This document shows, piece after piece, positions 53,856 through 62,187 of a stretch of DNA of 64,000 bases. Under the pieces are notes generated by a model. The model had not been told where the DNA came from, made no database searches, and saw only the letters and a program-made list of their open reading frames with translations. Within the stretch, counting starts at the first letter, position 1, and each line of letters starts with the position of its first letter. The translations under genes were made by a program, and so were the position numbers. The stretch comes from Microvirga lotononidis (GTDB taxonomy: Bacteria > Pseudomonadota > Alphaproteobacteria > Rhizobiales > Beijerinckiaceae), in NCBI RefSeq assembly GCF_034627025.1, contig NZ_CP141048.1, positions 1,041,501 through 1,105,500 of the forward strand, read 5' to 3'.

Positions 53856-54719
53856 GTGTTCGCCCCATCGATTCGCCGTTTTGCCCCCCTGAGCCTGACC
53901 GTCGTCGCCCTCGGCCTGTCCGCCTGCAGCACCGTGGGCGGAGGTCCTACCCAGCGCATCGCCGTGGTGGAGGAAGACACGCAGGGCACGAGCACGGTCA
54001 ACATCTCCTCCCTGTCGGACGTGATTCAGCGCAACCCGAACGACCCGAGCGCCTACAACACCCGCGGCGCCGCCTATGCCCGCGTGGGCAATTACAGCAG
54101 CGCCATCGCGGACTTCACCAAGGCGGTGCAGCTCGACCCGAATTACGCGCCGGCCTATACCAACCGCGCGCTCGCGCTGCGGCAGACGAGCCGTAACGAC
54201 CAGGCGCTCTCCGACTTCACGCGCTCGATCCAGGCGGATCCGAATTACGGCCCGGCCTATATCGGCCGCGCCAACCTCTACCGCGCCCAGAACCAGTATC
54301 AGGAAGCGCTCGCCGACCTGAACATGGCGACCCGCCTGCTGCCCGAATCGGCCGAAGCGCTCCATTCGCGCGGCCTGCTCTACCAGCGCCAGGGCATGCA
54401 CCAGCAGGCGATCCTGGACTTCGACGCCACCATCGACCGCAATCCCTTCGTGGGCGCTCCCTACGCGGCCCGCGGCCAGAGCTTCGTGGCGACGAACCAG
54501 TTCGATAAGGCCATCGAGGACTTCAACGCGGCCCTCAACGTCGACAACAAGGACGCCAATTCCTGGGCGTGGCGCGGCGTGGCCCTCGAGCGCAAGGGCG
54601 ACCGGAGCCAGGCCCTTGAGAGTTATCAGCGCGCGCTGGCCCTCGACAGCAGCAACAGCGTCGCCCGCCAGGGCAGCTCCAAGCTCCAGGGCGGCGTCGC
54701 GGGCCTGTTCCGCTCGTAA
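53856..54719 (+). CDS. tetratricopeptide repeat lipoprotein
   Basis: A 287-residue exported protein. The signal peptide ends in a lipobox (VALGLSACST; cysteine near residue 24). About six TPR units follow, each of the AYNTRGAAYARVGNYSSAIADFTKAVQLDPN form. The resemblance is to NlpI-type scaffolds, but the partner is unknown. The start is a GTG at 53856 with GGAGA upstream. It stands after a terminator and 21 bases before the nucleotidyltransferase gene. Confidence 0.88.
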   Translation: MFAPSIRRFAPLSLTVVALGLSACSTVGGGPTQRIAVVEEDTQGTSTVNISSLSDVIQRNPNDPSAYNTRGAAYARVGNYSSAIADFTKAVQLDPNYAPAYTNRALALRQTSRNDQALSDFTRSIQADPNYGPAYIGRANLYRAQNQYQEALADLNMATRLLPESAEALHSRGLLYQRQGMHQQAILDFDATIDRNPFVGAPYAARGQSFVATNQFDKAIEDFNAALNVDNKDANSWAWRGVALERKGDRSQALESYQRALALDSSNSVARQGSSKLQGGVAGLFRS

Positions 54720-54740
54720 GAGCTTCCGGAGGGAGGCGGC

Positions 54741-55364
54741 ATGAACCCCGCCGCTCCCCTGCGCACCATCGCCGATATAGAGCATCTTCTCGAAGCTCAT
54801 GCGGACCTGCATGCGCTTCTTTCGCATGTGGACAGCCTCGGGCTTCCCGATGGCTGGATCGGCGCCGGCTTCATCCGTAATGCCGTCTGGGATGTGCTGC
54901 ACGGGCGTGCCATCGACATCTCCCGTCTCAATGACGTGGACGTGGTTTTCCTGGACCCTGCCGATGTGAGCAAGGAACGGAACGCGATTCTCGAAGCCCG
55001 GCTCCGAAGCCTTGCTCCGGACGTGACTTGGCAGGTGAGAAACCAGGCACGCATGCACCAGCCCAACGGGGACGCGCCTTACCGGAGCACATGCGACGCA
55101 ATTGCCTGCTGGCCGGAGACCGCCACTGCGATCGCGGCGCGATCGGTCGATGGGAAAATCGAGGTGATGGCGCCGCACGGAATCCAGGATCCTCTGAACC
55201 TGATCGTGAGACCGACGCCGGCCTTTGCGCACAAGATGGCCGTCTATCGCGAGCGAGTTGCGAGCAAGGACTGGCCCGCCCGCTGGCCTGGGTTGAATGT
55301 GATCACGACCTGGGACGAGGCCTATCCCGATCCTCAGAGTTCCTTCGACAGGATCGAAACGTAA
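54741..55364 (+). CDS. nucleotidyltransferase family protein (DUF925)
   Basis: A 207-residue member of the NTP_transf_6/DUF925 group of the nucleotidyltransferase superfamily. It has GAGFIRNAVWDVLHG, then the acidic NDVDVVFLD, and a C-terminal WPARWPGLNVITTW. The substrate is unknown. A GGAGGGAGG Shine-Dalgarno precedes the ATG. Its 3' end overlaps the convergent GNAT gene by 31 bases. Confidence 0.85.
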   Translation: MNPAAPLRTIADIEHLLEAHADLHALLSHVDSLGLPDGWIGAGFIRNAVWDVLHGRAIDISRLNDVDVVFLDPADVSKERNAILEARLRSLAPDVTWQVRNQARMHQPNGDAPYRSTCDAIACWPETATAIAARSVDGKIEVMAPHGIQDPLNLIVRPTPAFAHKMAVYRERVASKDWPARWPGLNVITTWDEAYPDPQSSFDRIET

Positions 55365-55813
55365 GGCTCGAAGCCAAAGGCGCGGTAGGTGCGCTCGGCC
55401 CGCTCATTGGCCGCGAGAACGCCGATGAAGAGGCGCTTGAGCCCTGCCTCCCGGGTCAGGCGCTCGGCTTCCTTCAGGAACATCTGGCCGATCCCGCGCC
55501 CGCGCCAGTCGCCGTGCACGATCAGGTCCGTCACCGTGCCGTGATTGCGGAAACCGTCGGCCACATAGGCGGCATCCTGGTCGAGCGAGAAGCCCATGGC
55601 GCCGACAGTCACCCCGTCCGCCACCGCCAGGACGATCCGGCCGTTGCGTCGGGACAGGCGCTGAATCAGCTCGTCGTAATATTCCGCCGCAGCCCCATAG
55701 TCCCGCCGCCGGTCGCCCACGAGATCGGCCTCGAAGACATTGAGCTGGTGGATCAGCTCGATGACGGCATCCCGGTCGGCCGGGAGGGCGGTGCGAAGGG
55801 TGATGGGAGCCAT
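55334..55813 (-). CDS. GNAT family N-acetyltransferase
   Basis: A 159-residue GNAT-fold protein. It has ITLRTALPADRDAVIELI at the start, the acetyl-CoA-binding loop VHGDWRGRGIGQMFLKEAE, and the C-terminal NERAERTYRAFGFEPY. The substrate is unknown. The start is ATG at 55813. It converges on, and overlaps by 31 bases, the nucleotidyltransferase gene. Confidence 0.9.
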   Translation of the reverse strand: MAPITLRTALPADRDAVIELIHQLNVFEADLVGDRRRDYGAAAEYYDELIQRLSRRNGRIVLAVADGVTVGAMGFSLDQDAAYVADGFRNHGTVTDLIVHGDWRGRGIGQMFLKEAERLTREAGLKRLFIGVLAANERAERTYRAFGFEPYVSILSKEL

Positions 55814-55879
55814 GGAATGTTTCCAGACAAAAGACGGCTCCTTAAATCAGTTTTTCGCCAGGACGTCATGCCCACTCTT

Positions 55880-56030
55880 GTCACGACCGTCTCCGGACGT
55901 GATCCGGCATCAGTCCCGGCCATCCCGATCCGGCGAACCGCCGCGCTTCAATCAAACGGGATCAGCGGCGCAAGGCCGGTGACGACGAAGGTCGAGAAAC
56001 GAAATGCCCGGCGCGAGGCCGGGCATGAAA
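55880..56030. repeat. dispersed palindromic repeat cluster upstream of the GNAT gene
   Basis: It contains TCACGACCG and TCCGGACGTGATCCGG near 55880-55907, CAGTCCCGGCCATCCCGATCCGGC near 55911, GCGGCGCAAGGCCGGTGACGACG near 55964, and ATGCCCGGCG-CGAGG-CCGGGCAT near 56003-56026. This is a degenerate, longer relative of the CCGGCC-type family. It fills the gap between the GNAT gene and the pntB stop. Confidence 0.55.
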
Positions 56031-56048
56031 CGCTCGATGATCGACGGA

Positions 56049-57446
56049 TCAGAGATTCTTCAGGATCTCGTCCACGACCTTCTTGGCATCGCCGAAGAGC
56101 ATCATGGTGTTGTCGCGGAAGAACAGCTCGTTCTCGACGCCGGCATAGCCGGAGCCCATGCCTCGCTTGATGAACAACACGGTCTTGGCGCGCTCCACGT
56201 CGAGGATCGGCATGCCGAAGATCGGCGAGGACGGATCGGTCTTGGCGGCCGGGTTCGTTACGTCATTGGCGCCGATGACGAAGGCGACGTCGGCCTGCGC
56301 GAACTCGCCGTTGATGTCCTCGAGCTCGAACACCTCATCGTAGGGAACGTTGGCTTCCGCCAGCAGCACGTTCATGTGGCCGGGCATGCGGCCCGCCACC
56401 GGGTGGATGGCGTACTTCACCTCGACGCCTTCGGATTTCAGCTCGTCGGCCATCTCGCGAAGCGCATGCTGCGCCTGAGCGACCGCCATGCCGTAGCCCG
56501 GCACGATGATGACCTTGGCGGCGTTCTTCATGATGAAGGCAGCGTCGTCCGCCGAGCCCTGCTTGACGGGCCGTGTCTCGACCGCGCCGCTCGCGGCGGC
56601 GGCCGTCTCGCCGCCGAAGCCGCCGAGGATCACCGAGATGAAGGAACGGTTCATGCCCTTGCACATGATGTAGGACAGGATCGCGCCCGAGGAGCCGACC
56701 AGCGCACCCGTGATGATGAGCGCGAGGTTGCCAAGGGTGAAGCCGATGCCCGCCGCCGCCCAGCCGGAATAGGAGTTGAGCATGGACACGACCACCGGCA
56801 TGTCGGCGCCGCCGATGGGGATGATCAGCGTCACGCCGAGCACGAAGGAGACCAGCACGATCAGCCAGAAGGCCGCGTGGCTCTCGGTGCGGATGAAGAC
56901 GACGAGCAGAACCAGCAGCAGAACGCCGAGGGCGATGTTGATCAGGTGCCGGCTCGGCAGCAGGATCGGCTTGCCAGACATGCGGCCGTCGAGCTTCAGG
57001 AACGCGATCACGGAGCCGGTGAAGGTGATGGCCCCGATGGCGACGCCCAGGGCCATCTCGAACAGCGAGCCGCCATGGATGGTGCCGACCGAGCCGATGC
57101 CGAAGGCCTGCGGGGCGTAGAGGGCGCCCGCCGCGACCAGCACGGCCGCGAGGCCCACCAGGGAGTGGAAGGCTGCGACCAGCTGCGGCATCGCCGTCAT
57201 CGGCACCCGCCGGGCGACCACGGCGCCGATGCCGCCGCCGATGGCCAACCCCAGGATCACAAGCGCCCAGCCGCCGAACCCGCTCGGCGGGGAGACGAAC
57301 AGGGTGGTGAGGATCGCGATCCCCATGCCGACCATGCCGTAGAGGTTGCCCTGCCGGGAGGTGGTGGGGTGAGACAGGCCGCGCAGCGCCAGGATGAACA
57401 GGACGCCGGAGACGAGGTAGAGGATCGAGGCTAGATTGGCCGACAT
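56049..57446 (-). CDS. pntB: NAD(P)(+) transhydrogenase subunit beta
   Basis: The membrane and NADP(H)-binding subunit of the proton-translocating transhydrogenase, which makes NADPH at the expense of proton-motive force. The 465-residue protein has about nine N-terminal helices. The C-terminal NADP domain (dIII) has VIIVPGYGMAVAQAQHA, HPVAGRMPGHMNVLLAEA and IGANDVTNPAA. The ATG at 57446 begins MSANLASILYLVSGVLF. It is last in pntAA-pntAB-pntB, 4 bases after pntAB. Confidence 0.97.
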   Translation of the reverse strand: MSANLASILYLVSGVLFILALRGLSHPTTSRQGNLYGMVGMGIAILTTLFVSPPSGFGGWALVILGLAIGGGIGAVVARRVPMTAMPQLVAAFHSLVGLAAVLVAAGALYAPQAFGIGSVGTIHGGSLFEMALGVAIGAITFTGSVIAFLKLDGRMSGKPILLPSRHLINIALGVLLLVLLVVFIRTESHAAFWLIVLVSFVLGVTLIIPIGGADMPVVVSMLNSYSGWAAAGIGFTLGNLALIITGALVGSSGAILSYIMCKGMNRSFISVILGGFGGETAAAASGAVETRPVKQGSADDAAFIMKNAAKVIIVPGYGMAVAQAQHALREMADELKSEGVEVKYAIHPVAGRMPGHMNVLLAEANVPYDEVFELEDINGEFAQADVAFVIGANDVTNPAAKTDPSSPIFGMPILDVERAKTVLFIKRGMGSGYAGVENELFFRDNTMMLFGDAKKVVDEILKNL

Positions 57447-57450
57447 CGCC

Positions 57451-57900
57451 TCACCCCTTCTTGCGGTACATGGCAAGCATGCGCTGGGTCACCAGGAAGC
57501 CGCCGAAGATGTTGATGCTGGCAAGAACGAGGCCGATGAAGCCGAGCGCCCGGGCCCAGATCGGCCCGTCGCCGAGGCTAGGGGCCACATTGACGCCCAC
57601 CGCCAGCAGCGCGCCGACTACGATCACCGACGAGATGGCGTTGGTGACCGACATCAGCGGCGTATGCAGCGCCGGGGTCACCGACCAGACCACGTAGTAG
57701 CCGACGAAGATCGCCAGCACGAAAATCGCGAGGCGGAACACGGTCGGATCGACGGCCCCGTGGGTCACCACGGCGGCGGCGTTGCCGGCGGCCTCGGCCA
57801 CCTGGTCGGCGATGGTCTGAGCCGCCTCGGCCGAGCGGCGGGCAGCCTCTGCCGCCGCTCGGGCCTGCTCGACGGCCTGTTCGGGCGTAAGCGTTGCCAT
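57451..57900 (-). CDS. pntAB: NAD(P) transhydrogenase subunit alpha, membrane part (PntAB)
   Basis: The separate membrane half of the alpha subunit. The 149-residue protein has an Ala/Glu-rich helical head ([21 protein letters not shown], residues about 6-30), longer than in many homologs. Three helices then cover [21 protein letters not shown] to [22 protein letters not shown]. In Hyphomicrobiales the alpha subunit is encoded by two genes, as here. It lies 20 bases after pntAA. Confidence 0.94.
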   Translation of the reverse strand: MATLTPEQAVEQARAAAEAARRSAEAAQTIADQVAEAAGNAAAVVTHGAVDPTVFRLAIFVLAIFVGYYVVWSVTPALHTPLMSVTNAISSVIVVGALLAVGVNVAPSLGDGPIWARALGFIGLVLASINIFGGFLVTQRMLAMYRKKG

Positions 57901-57920
57901 GGTGTCCTCCCCTGGACGGT

Positions 57921-59057
57921 TTAAGCGGTCGGCTGGAAGGCGGTGTGGACGATGGCGCCGTCGCGGGTCAGGCAGGTGGCCTTGACCAGCTCGTCGTCCC
58001 ACTTCACGGCCAGAGCCTTGGTTTCCTTGTCCACCAGCGTCTCGACGAAGGCGTAGAGGTTCTTCGCGTACAGGCTGGAAGCGCTGGCGGCGAGGCGTCC
58101 GGGCACGTTGAGGTGGCCCACGATCTTCACGCCGTTATGGTCCACCACCTGGCCGGCCTGAGCCAGCTCGCAATTGCCGCCGCGCTCCACCGCCAGATCG
58201 ACGATGACCGAGCCGGGCTTCATGGATTCGACCATGGCGCGGGAGACGAGCTTCGGCGCCGGGCGGCCGGGAATGAGCGCCGTGGTGATGACGATGTCCT
58301 GCTTGGCGATGTGGGAGGCGACCAGCTCGGCCTGCTTGGCCTTGTAGGCGTCCGACATTTCCTTGGCGTAGCCGCCGGCGGTCTCGGCCTGCTTGAACTC
58401 GTCGTCCTCGACCGCGATGAACTTGGCGCCGAGGCTTTCCACCTGTTCCTTGGCGGCGGGGCGCACGTCGGTGGCGGTCACGACCGCGCCGAGGCGGCGG
58501 GCGGTGGCGATGGCCTGGAGACCGGCGACGCCCGCGCCCATGACGAAGACGCGCGCCGCCGGCACGGTGCCGGCCGCCGTCATCATCATCGGCATGGCGC
58601 GGCCGTATTCGGCGGAACCGTCGATGACGGCCCGGTAGCCGGCGAGATTGGCCTGGGAGGACAGGACGTCCATGACCTGCGCGCGGGTGATGCGGGGCAT
58701 CAGCTCCATGGCGAAGGCGGAGACCCGCGCGTCGGCCAGGGCCTTGAGCGCGGCGTCCTGGCCGTAGGGGTCCATGATGGCGATGACGAGGGCGCCAGGC
58801 TTGACGCCCGTCAGCTCGCCCTCGGCAGGGCGGCGGACCTTGAGGACGACATCGGCATCCTTCAGGGCGTCCTGGGCCGTCGCGGCGATCGAAGCGCCCG
58901 CGGCCTCGAACTCGGCATCGGGAATGCCGGCCTTGGTGCCGGCCCCGGCCTGGACGACGACATCCGCGCCGAGGCTTTTGTATTTCTTGACCGTTTCAGG
59001 GGTGGCGGAAACACGCGTCTCCGCTCCATCGGTTTCGGAGAGAACGGCGATCCGCAT
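57921..59057 (-). CDS. pntAA: NAD(P) transhydrogenase subunit alpha, NAD-binding part (PntAA)
   Basis: The soluble NAD(H)-binding domain of the transhydrogenase. The 378-residue protein has [41 protein letters not shown], the Rossmann motif [20 protein letters not shown], and [13 protein letters not shown]. All normal features are present. The ATG at 59057 begins [16 protein letters not shown]. It starts the pnt operon, about 80 bases downstream of the COX IV gene. Confidence 0.96.
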   Translation of the reverse strand: MRIAVLSETDGAETRVSATPETVKKYKSLGADVVVQAGAGTKAGIPDAEFEAAGASIAATAQDALKDADVVLKVRRPAEGELTGVKPGALVIAIMDPYGQDAALKALADARVSAFAMELMPRITRAQVMDVLSSQANLAGYRAVIDGSAEYGRAMPMMMTAAGTVPAARVFVMGAGVAGLQAIATARRLGAVVTATDVRPAAKEQVESLGAKFIAVEDDEFKQAETAGGYAKEMSDAYKAKQAELVASHIAKQDIVITTALIPGRPAPKLVSRAMVESMKPGSVIVDLAVERGGNCELAQAGQVVDHNGVKIVGHLNVPGRLAASASSLYAKNLYAFVETLVDKETKALAVKWDDELVKATCLTRDGAIVHTAFQPTA

Positions 59058-59137
59058 GTAGGCCCCCCTGGATGTGGTCAACGGCTTGAAATCAAGCTCT
59101 TATCTCGTCTGCATGTCTCGAAAAGGCTCACCGACGC

Positions 59138-59431
59138 TCAATAGAGGATGAGCGCCAGAACGAGGAGGATTCCGACGGCCGCCGGAGCCCGCACGCCCAC
59201 GGAGGGAGCCATCGCGCCGATGCCGCCCGCGACGAGCGAGAGGATTACGCCGAAGATCGCCGTGAGCCAGGCATGCTTGATGCCGCCGACGGCCAGCGCA
59301 AGCACATGGCAGATGATGACGGCGGTGGCGATTTCGGCAAACTGGACAAATCCGTGATAGGTCGCCTCGTGAGCGCGGCCGTCCATATCCGGACTATAGC
59401 CCCCGTGCGGCGCATGTTTTGTATCGGCCAT
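59138..59431 (-). CDS. aa3-type cytochrome c oxidase subunit IV
   Basis: A 97-residue bacterial COX IV (COX4_pro_2) that accompanies aa3 oxidases. A soluble head with YHGFVQFAEIATAVIICHVLAL leads into two or three hydrophobic segments. The ATG at 59431 follows an AT-rich gap with no clear Shine-Dalgarno. The catalytic cytochrome oxidase genes are not here. It lies upstream of the pnt operon in the same direction and could be cotranscribed. Confidence 0.88.
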   Translation of the reverse strand: MADTKHAPHGGYSPDMDGRAHEATYHGFVQFAEIATAVIICHVLALAVGGIKHAWLTAIFGVILSLVAGGIGAMAPSVGVRAPAAVGILLVLALILY

Positions 59432-59544
59432 GATTCAAAGCCCTGTTCAGCGTCACTAGTTAACTGCTGCGTTTAGCGCATGCCGTAAGGAGCCGCAATC
59501 TTTCGAATGGCTCCAAACGAAAACTTTATGAATGTTTTGCCGGT

Positions 59545-60762
59545 TCATAGGATCCCCAGGAACTCGCGCCACCGGGGCAGGCTGACGGTCTCGTAATCAT
59601 ATTTCTCAATGGCGATCCGGCGAGCCTCCGCGGCTAGGGCGGCGGACTTCTCCTTGTCCGTCAGCGTCTCGCGCACGCGCTCCGCCAGCGCTTTCTCGTC
59701 GAAGAAGGGGAAGAGCCGTCCGTTGACCCCGTCCTGGATGATCTCGCGGACCGGCTCCGTATCCGAGGCCACGATCCGGCATTCCAGCGCCATGGCCTCG
59801 ATGGAGGACCAGGAGAGCACGAAAGGATAGGTCATGTAGACATGGGCCGAGGAGACCTGCAGGACCCTGGCGAACTGGTCGTATGGCAGGTTTCCGACGA
59901 AATGGACCCGGGACCAGTCCACCGGCCGCTCGATTCGGGATTTGAAGACGTCGAACCATGTCTGGCCCTTCGGTGCGGAGCCGGAATAGCTCGTTCCCCG
60001 GCCGCCGATCACGACCACGCGAAGCTCGGGATCGATGTCGAGCAGGTAGGGCAGGCTCTTGAAGACCACGTGAGCGCCGCGCATGGGCTCGATGTTGCGG
60101 GTCACGTAGGTGACGACGGGCTTCTCGCGCGTGAGCTGCGGCCCGCCCTCGCCGAGCTGGATCCTGACGTTAGGATCGGGCTGAAGCCTCTGGGTGTCGA
60201 TCCCGTCATGGATGATGGCAAGACGGTCCCGCAGATAGGTCGGGAAAGTGTCCCGCTGGTAGCGGGTCGGCGCCACGGCCGCATCGGCGGCATCGAGGGC
60301 GCCGAGCTGCATGGAGTTCTTCAGGCGCAGGCGCCAGATCACCTCCTCGTCCGTGACCGGGAACTCGGGATCGAAATCGAGATCCTGTCCCTTGGCATGG
60401 TAGTAATATTCGAAATAGGCGATGTGTCGGGCCTTGGGCCAGACGTCCTTCAGAAACAGGTTCTCGCCCCAGCCCGTATTGACCACCACCACGTCCGGCT
60501 CGAACCCCTGTTCGGCGAGAGCCTTGGCCTTGTGGGCGACGCCATAGGCCCGGCGCAGGCGCGGGATGACCGGGGAGTAGCGGTTCTGATAGGGCGCATC
60601 CTCCGGACCGGGGACCGCATCGTAGGAAAAGTACTTCACCCCCGGGATGGAGCATTGCTTGACCATTCCCAGCCCCACGACCTCATGCCCCTCGGCCACG
60701 AAGGTTCTGGCCAGACGAAGGAACTGACCCGGGAAGTTCTGGTGAACGAAAGCGATTTTCAT
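59545..60762 (-). CDS. glycosyltransferase family 4 protein
   Basis: A 405-residue GT-B enzyme. The N-terminal domain starts MKIAFVHQNFPGQFLRLAR, the C-terminal domain has VTYVTRNIEPMRGAHV, and the nucleotide-sugar site holds the E-x7-E-like ALECRIVASDTEPVREII. The donor and acceptor are unknown. The ATG at 60762 is the family start. It is alone between the COX IV and ABC1-kinase-like genes, so its polysaccharide pathway is not evident. Confidence 0.9.
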   Translation of the reverse strand: MKIAFVHQNFPGQFLRLARTFVAEGHEVVGLGMVKQCSIPGVKYFSYDAVPGPEDAPYQNRYSPVIPRLRRAYGVAHKAKALAEQGFEPDVVVVNTGWGENLFLKDVWPKARHIAYFEYYYHAKGQDLDFDPEFPVTDEEVIWRLRLKNSMQLGALDAADAAVAPTRYQRDTFPTYLRDRLAIIHDGIDTQRLQPDPNVRIQLGEGGPQLTREKPVVTYVTRNIEPMRGAHVVFKSLPYLLDIDPELRVVVIGGRGTSYSGSAPKGQTWFDVFKSRIERPVDWSRVHFVGNLPYDQFARVLQVSSAHVYMTYPFVLSWSSIEAMALECRIVASDTEPVREIIQDGVNGRLFPFFDEKALAERVRETLTDKEKSAALAAEARRIAIEKYDYETVSLPRWREFLGIL

Positions 60763-60819
60763 GAGCTGCCTCTAACGTACCGTCATGCGTAAGGCTTAAC
60801 GGCAAAAGATGCAACCTCA

Positions 60820-62187
60820 TTACATAGGATTTGGTAAACCGGAAGCGGCCAGGGCCTCTTTCTGCTTCTGCTCAAGGTTCTCCAGCGAAAAGCGCTCGAT
60901 CTCGTTCTCGAACAGCCGGTGGTAGTTCAGCTCGGCCTTCAGGTGCAGGAAGACCGCGCCCAAGCCCACGGCGGCCCGGTCCATGAACACGAACTCGCGC
61001 GGGACGGTGACCGGCCCCTTCTCCTTCAGGGCCTTGTGAACCTCGAAGGCCTGGCGGCGGCCGTATTCGCCGGGCTTCACGCCGTCGGCCACGGTGCGGA
61101 TCCGGTCGTCGAGGAGCGGGGCGTAGATGAAGCGGGCCCAGATGTTGAGAATGTCGATCAGCTCGTTCGAGAGGCTCTTGAACCCCCAGGTCTCGTAGGC
61201 ATGGACCACGCGGGCGCGGTCGTCGGTCTGGAGCCCACGATAGAGATCGACCACGCCGCCGACGAACCGGGGATGGAAGATGCGGATGCAGCCGTAATCG
61301 AGGAGGTTGATCCCCCGCGCCTCTCCGCCTTCGGAGAAGACCGTGTAATTGCCGAGATGCGGATCGCCGTGGATGACGGCCGCATGGCTGAAGGGATGCC
61401 ACCAGGCCTTGAACATGGCGACCGCCAGCCGGTTGCGGATCTCGACCGGCGCTTCGGTGAACCCGAGGATCTTCTCGCCCTCGAGCCATTCGAGGGACAG
61501 GAGGCGCTTGGTCGAGATCTCCGGATGGACGCGCGGCACCCGGACCTCCCCCACGTCGGCGAGGGTCCGGGCATAGAGCGCCGCGTGCTTCGCCTCCCGC
61601 TCGTAATCGAGTTCCTCGCGCACTCGCTCGCCGATCTCCTTGGCGATCTCGCGCGTGTCGATGGCGGGATCCATGCGGCGATGGAGGGCAAAGACGAGTT
61701 CGAGCTGGCTCAGATCCGCCTCCACGGCGGATTGCATGTCGGGATATTGGAGCTTGCAGGCGAGCTTCTCGCCCTCCTTCGTGGTCGCCCGATGGACCTG
61801 ACCGAGGGATGCAGCCGCCGCCGGGGTGAGGTCAAAGGAGCCGAACCGGCTCTGCCACTGGGGACCCAGCTCCGCCTGCATGCGCCGTTTCACGAAGGCC
61901 GCCCCCATGGGCGGCGCCTCGCTCTGGAGCTTCTGCAGCTCTGCGGCATATTCGGGCGGGATGAGGTCCGGGATGGTGGCGAGCAGCTGCGCCACCTTCA
62001 TGATCGGCCCCTTGAGCCCGCCGAGCGCCTGGGCCAGCACCGCCGCGTTGGATGCGTCGCGCGCATCGCCCCCGAACAGCCGTGAGCCGGCCATGCGGGC
62101 CGCGACTCCGCCCATATTGGCGCCCACACGGGCGTAACGGGCGGCACGCGCGGAGAAGCGGTTCGCTTCGCGATCGGAATCGGACAT
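60820..62187 (-). CDS. ABC1/UbiB (AarF) family protein kinase-like protein
   Basis: A 455-residue atypical kinase of the ABC1/ADCK family, linked to ubiquinone biosynthesis or lipid homeostasis. It has the KxGQ-like segment LKGPIMKVAQLLATIPD, with VAQ replacing the usual GQ, the A-rich loop AAAASLGQVHRA, the VAIK-type lysine ACKLQYP, the catalytic VIHGDPHLGNY, and the DYG metal site (LLDYGCIRIF). It overlaps pepF by 4 bases (ATGA at 62187-62190), so translation is coupled. Confidence 0.9.
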   Translation of the reverse strand: MSDSDREANRFSARAARYARVGANMGGVAARMAGSRLFGGDARDASNAAVLAQALGGLKGPIMKVAQLLATIPDLIPPEYAAELQKLQSEAPPMGAAFVKRRMQAELGPQWQSRFGSFDLTPAAAASLGQVHRATTKEGEKLACKLQYPDMQSAVEADLSQLELVFALHRRMDPAIDTREIAKEIGERVREELDYEREAKHAALYARTLADVGEVRVPRVHPEISTKRLLSLEWLEGEKILGFTEAPVEIRNRLAVAMFKAWWHPFSHAAVIHGDPHLGNYTVFSEGGEARGINLLDYGCIRIFHPRFVGGVVDLYRGLQTDDRARVVHAYETWGFKSLSNELIDILNIWARFIYAPLLDDRIRTVADGVKPGEYGRRQAFEVHKALKEKGPVTVPREFVFMDRAAVGLGAVFLHLKAELNYHRLFENEIERFSLENLEQKQKEALAASGLPNPM

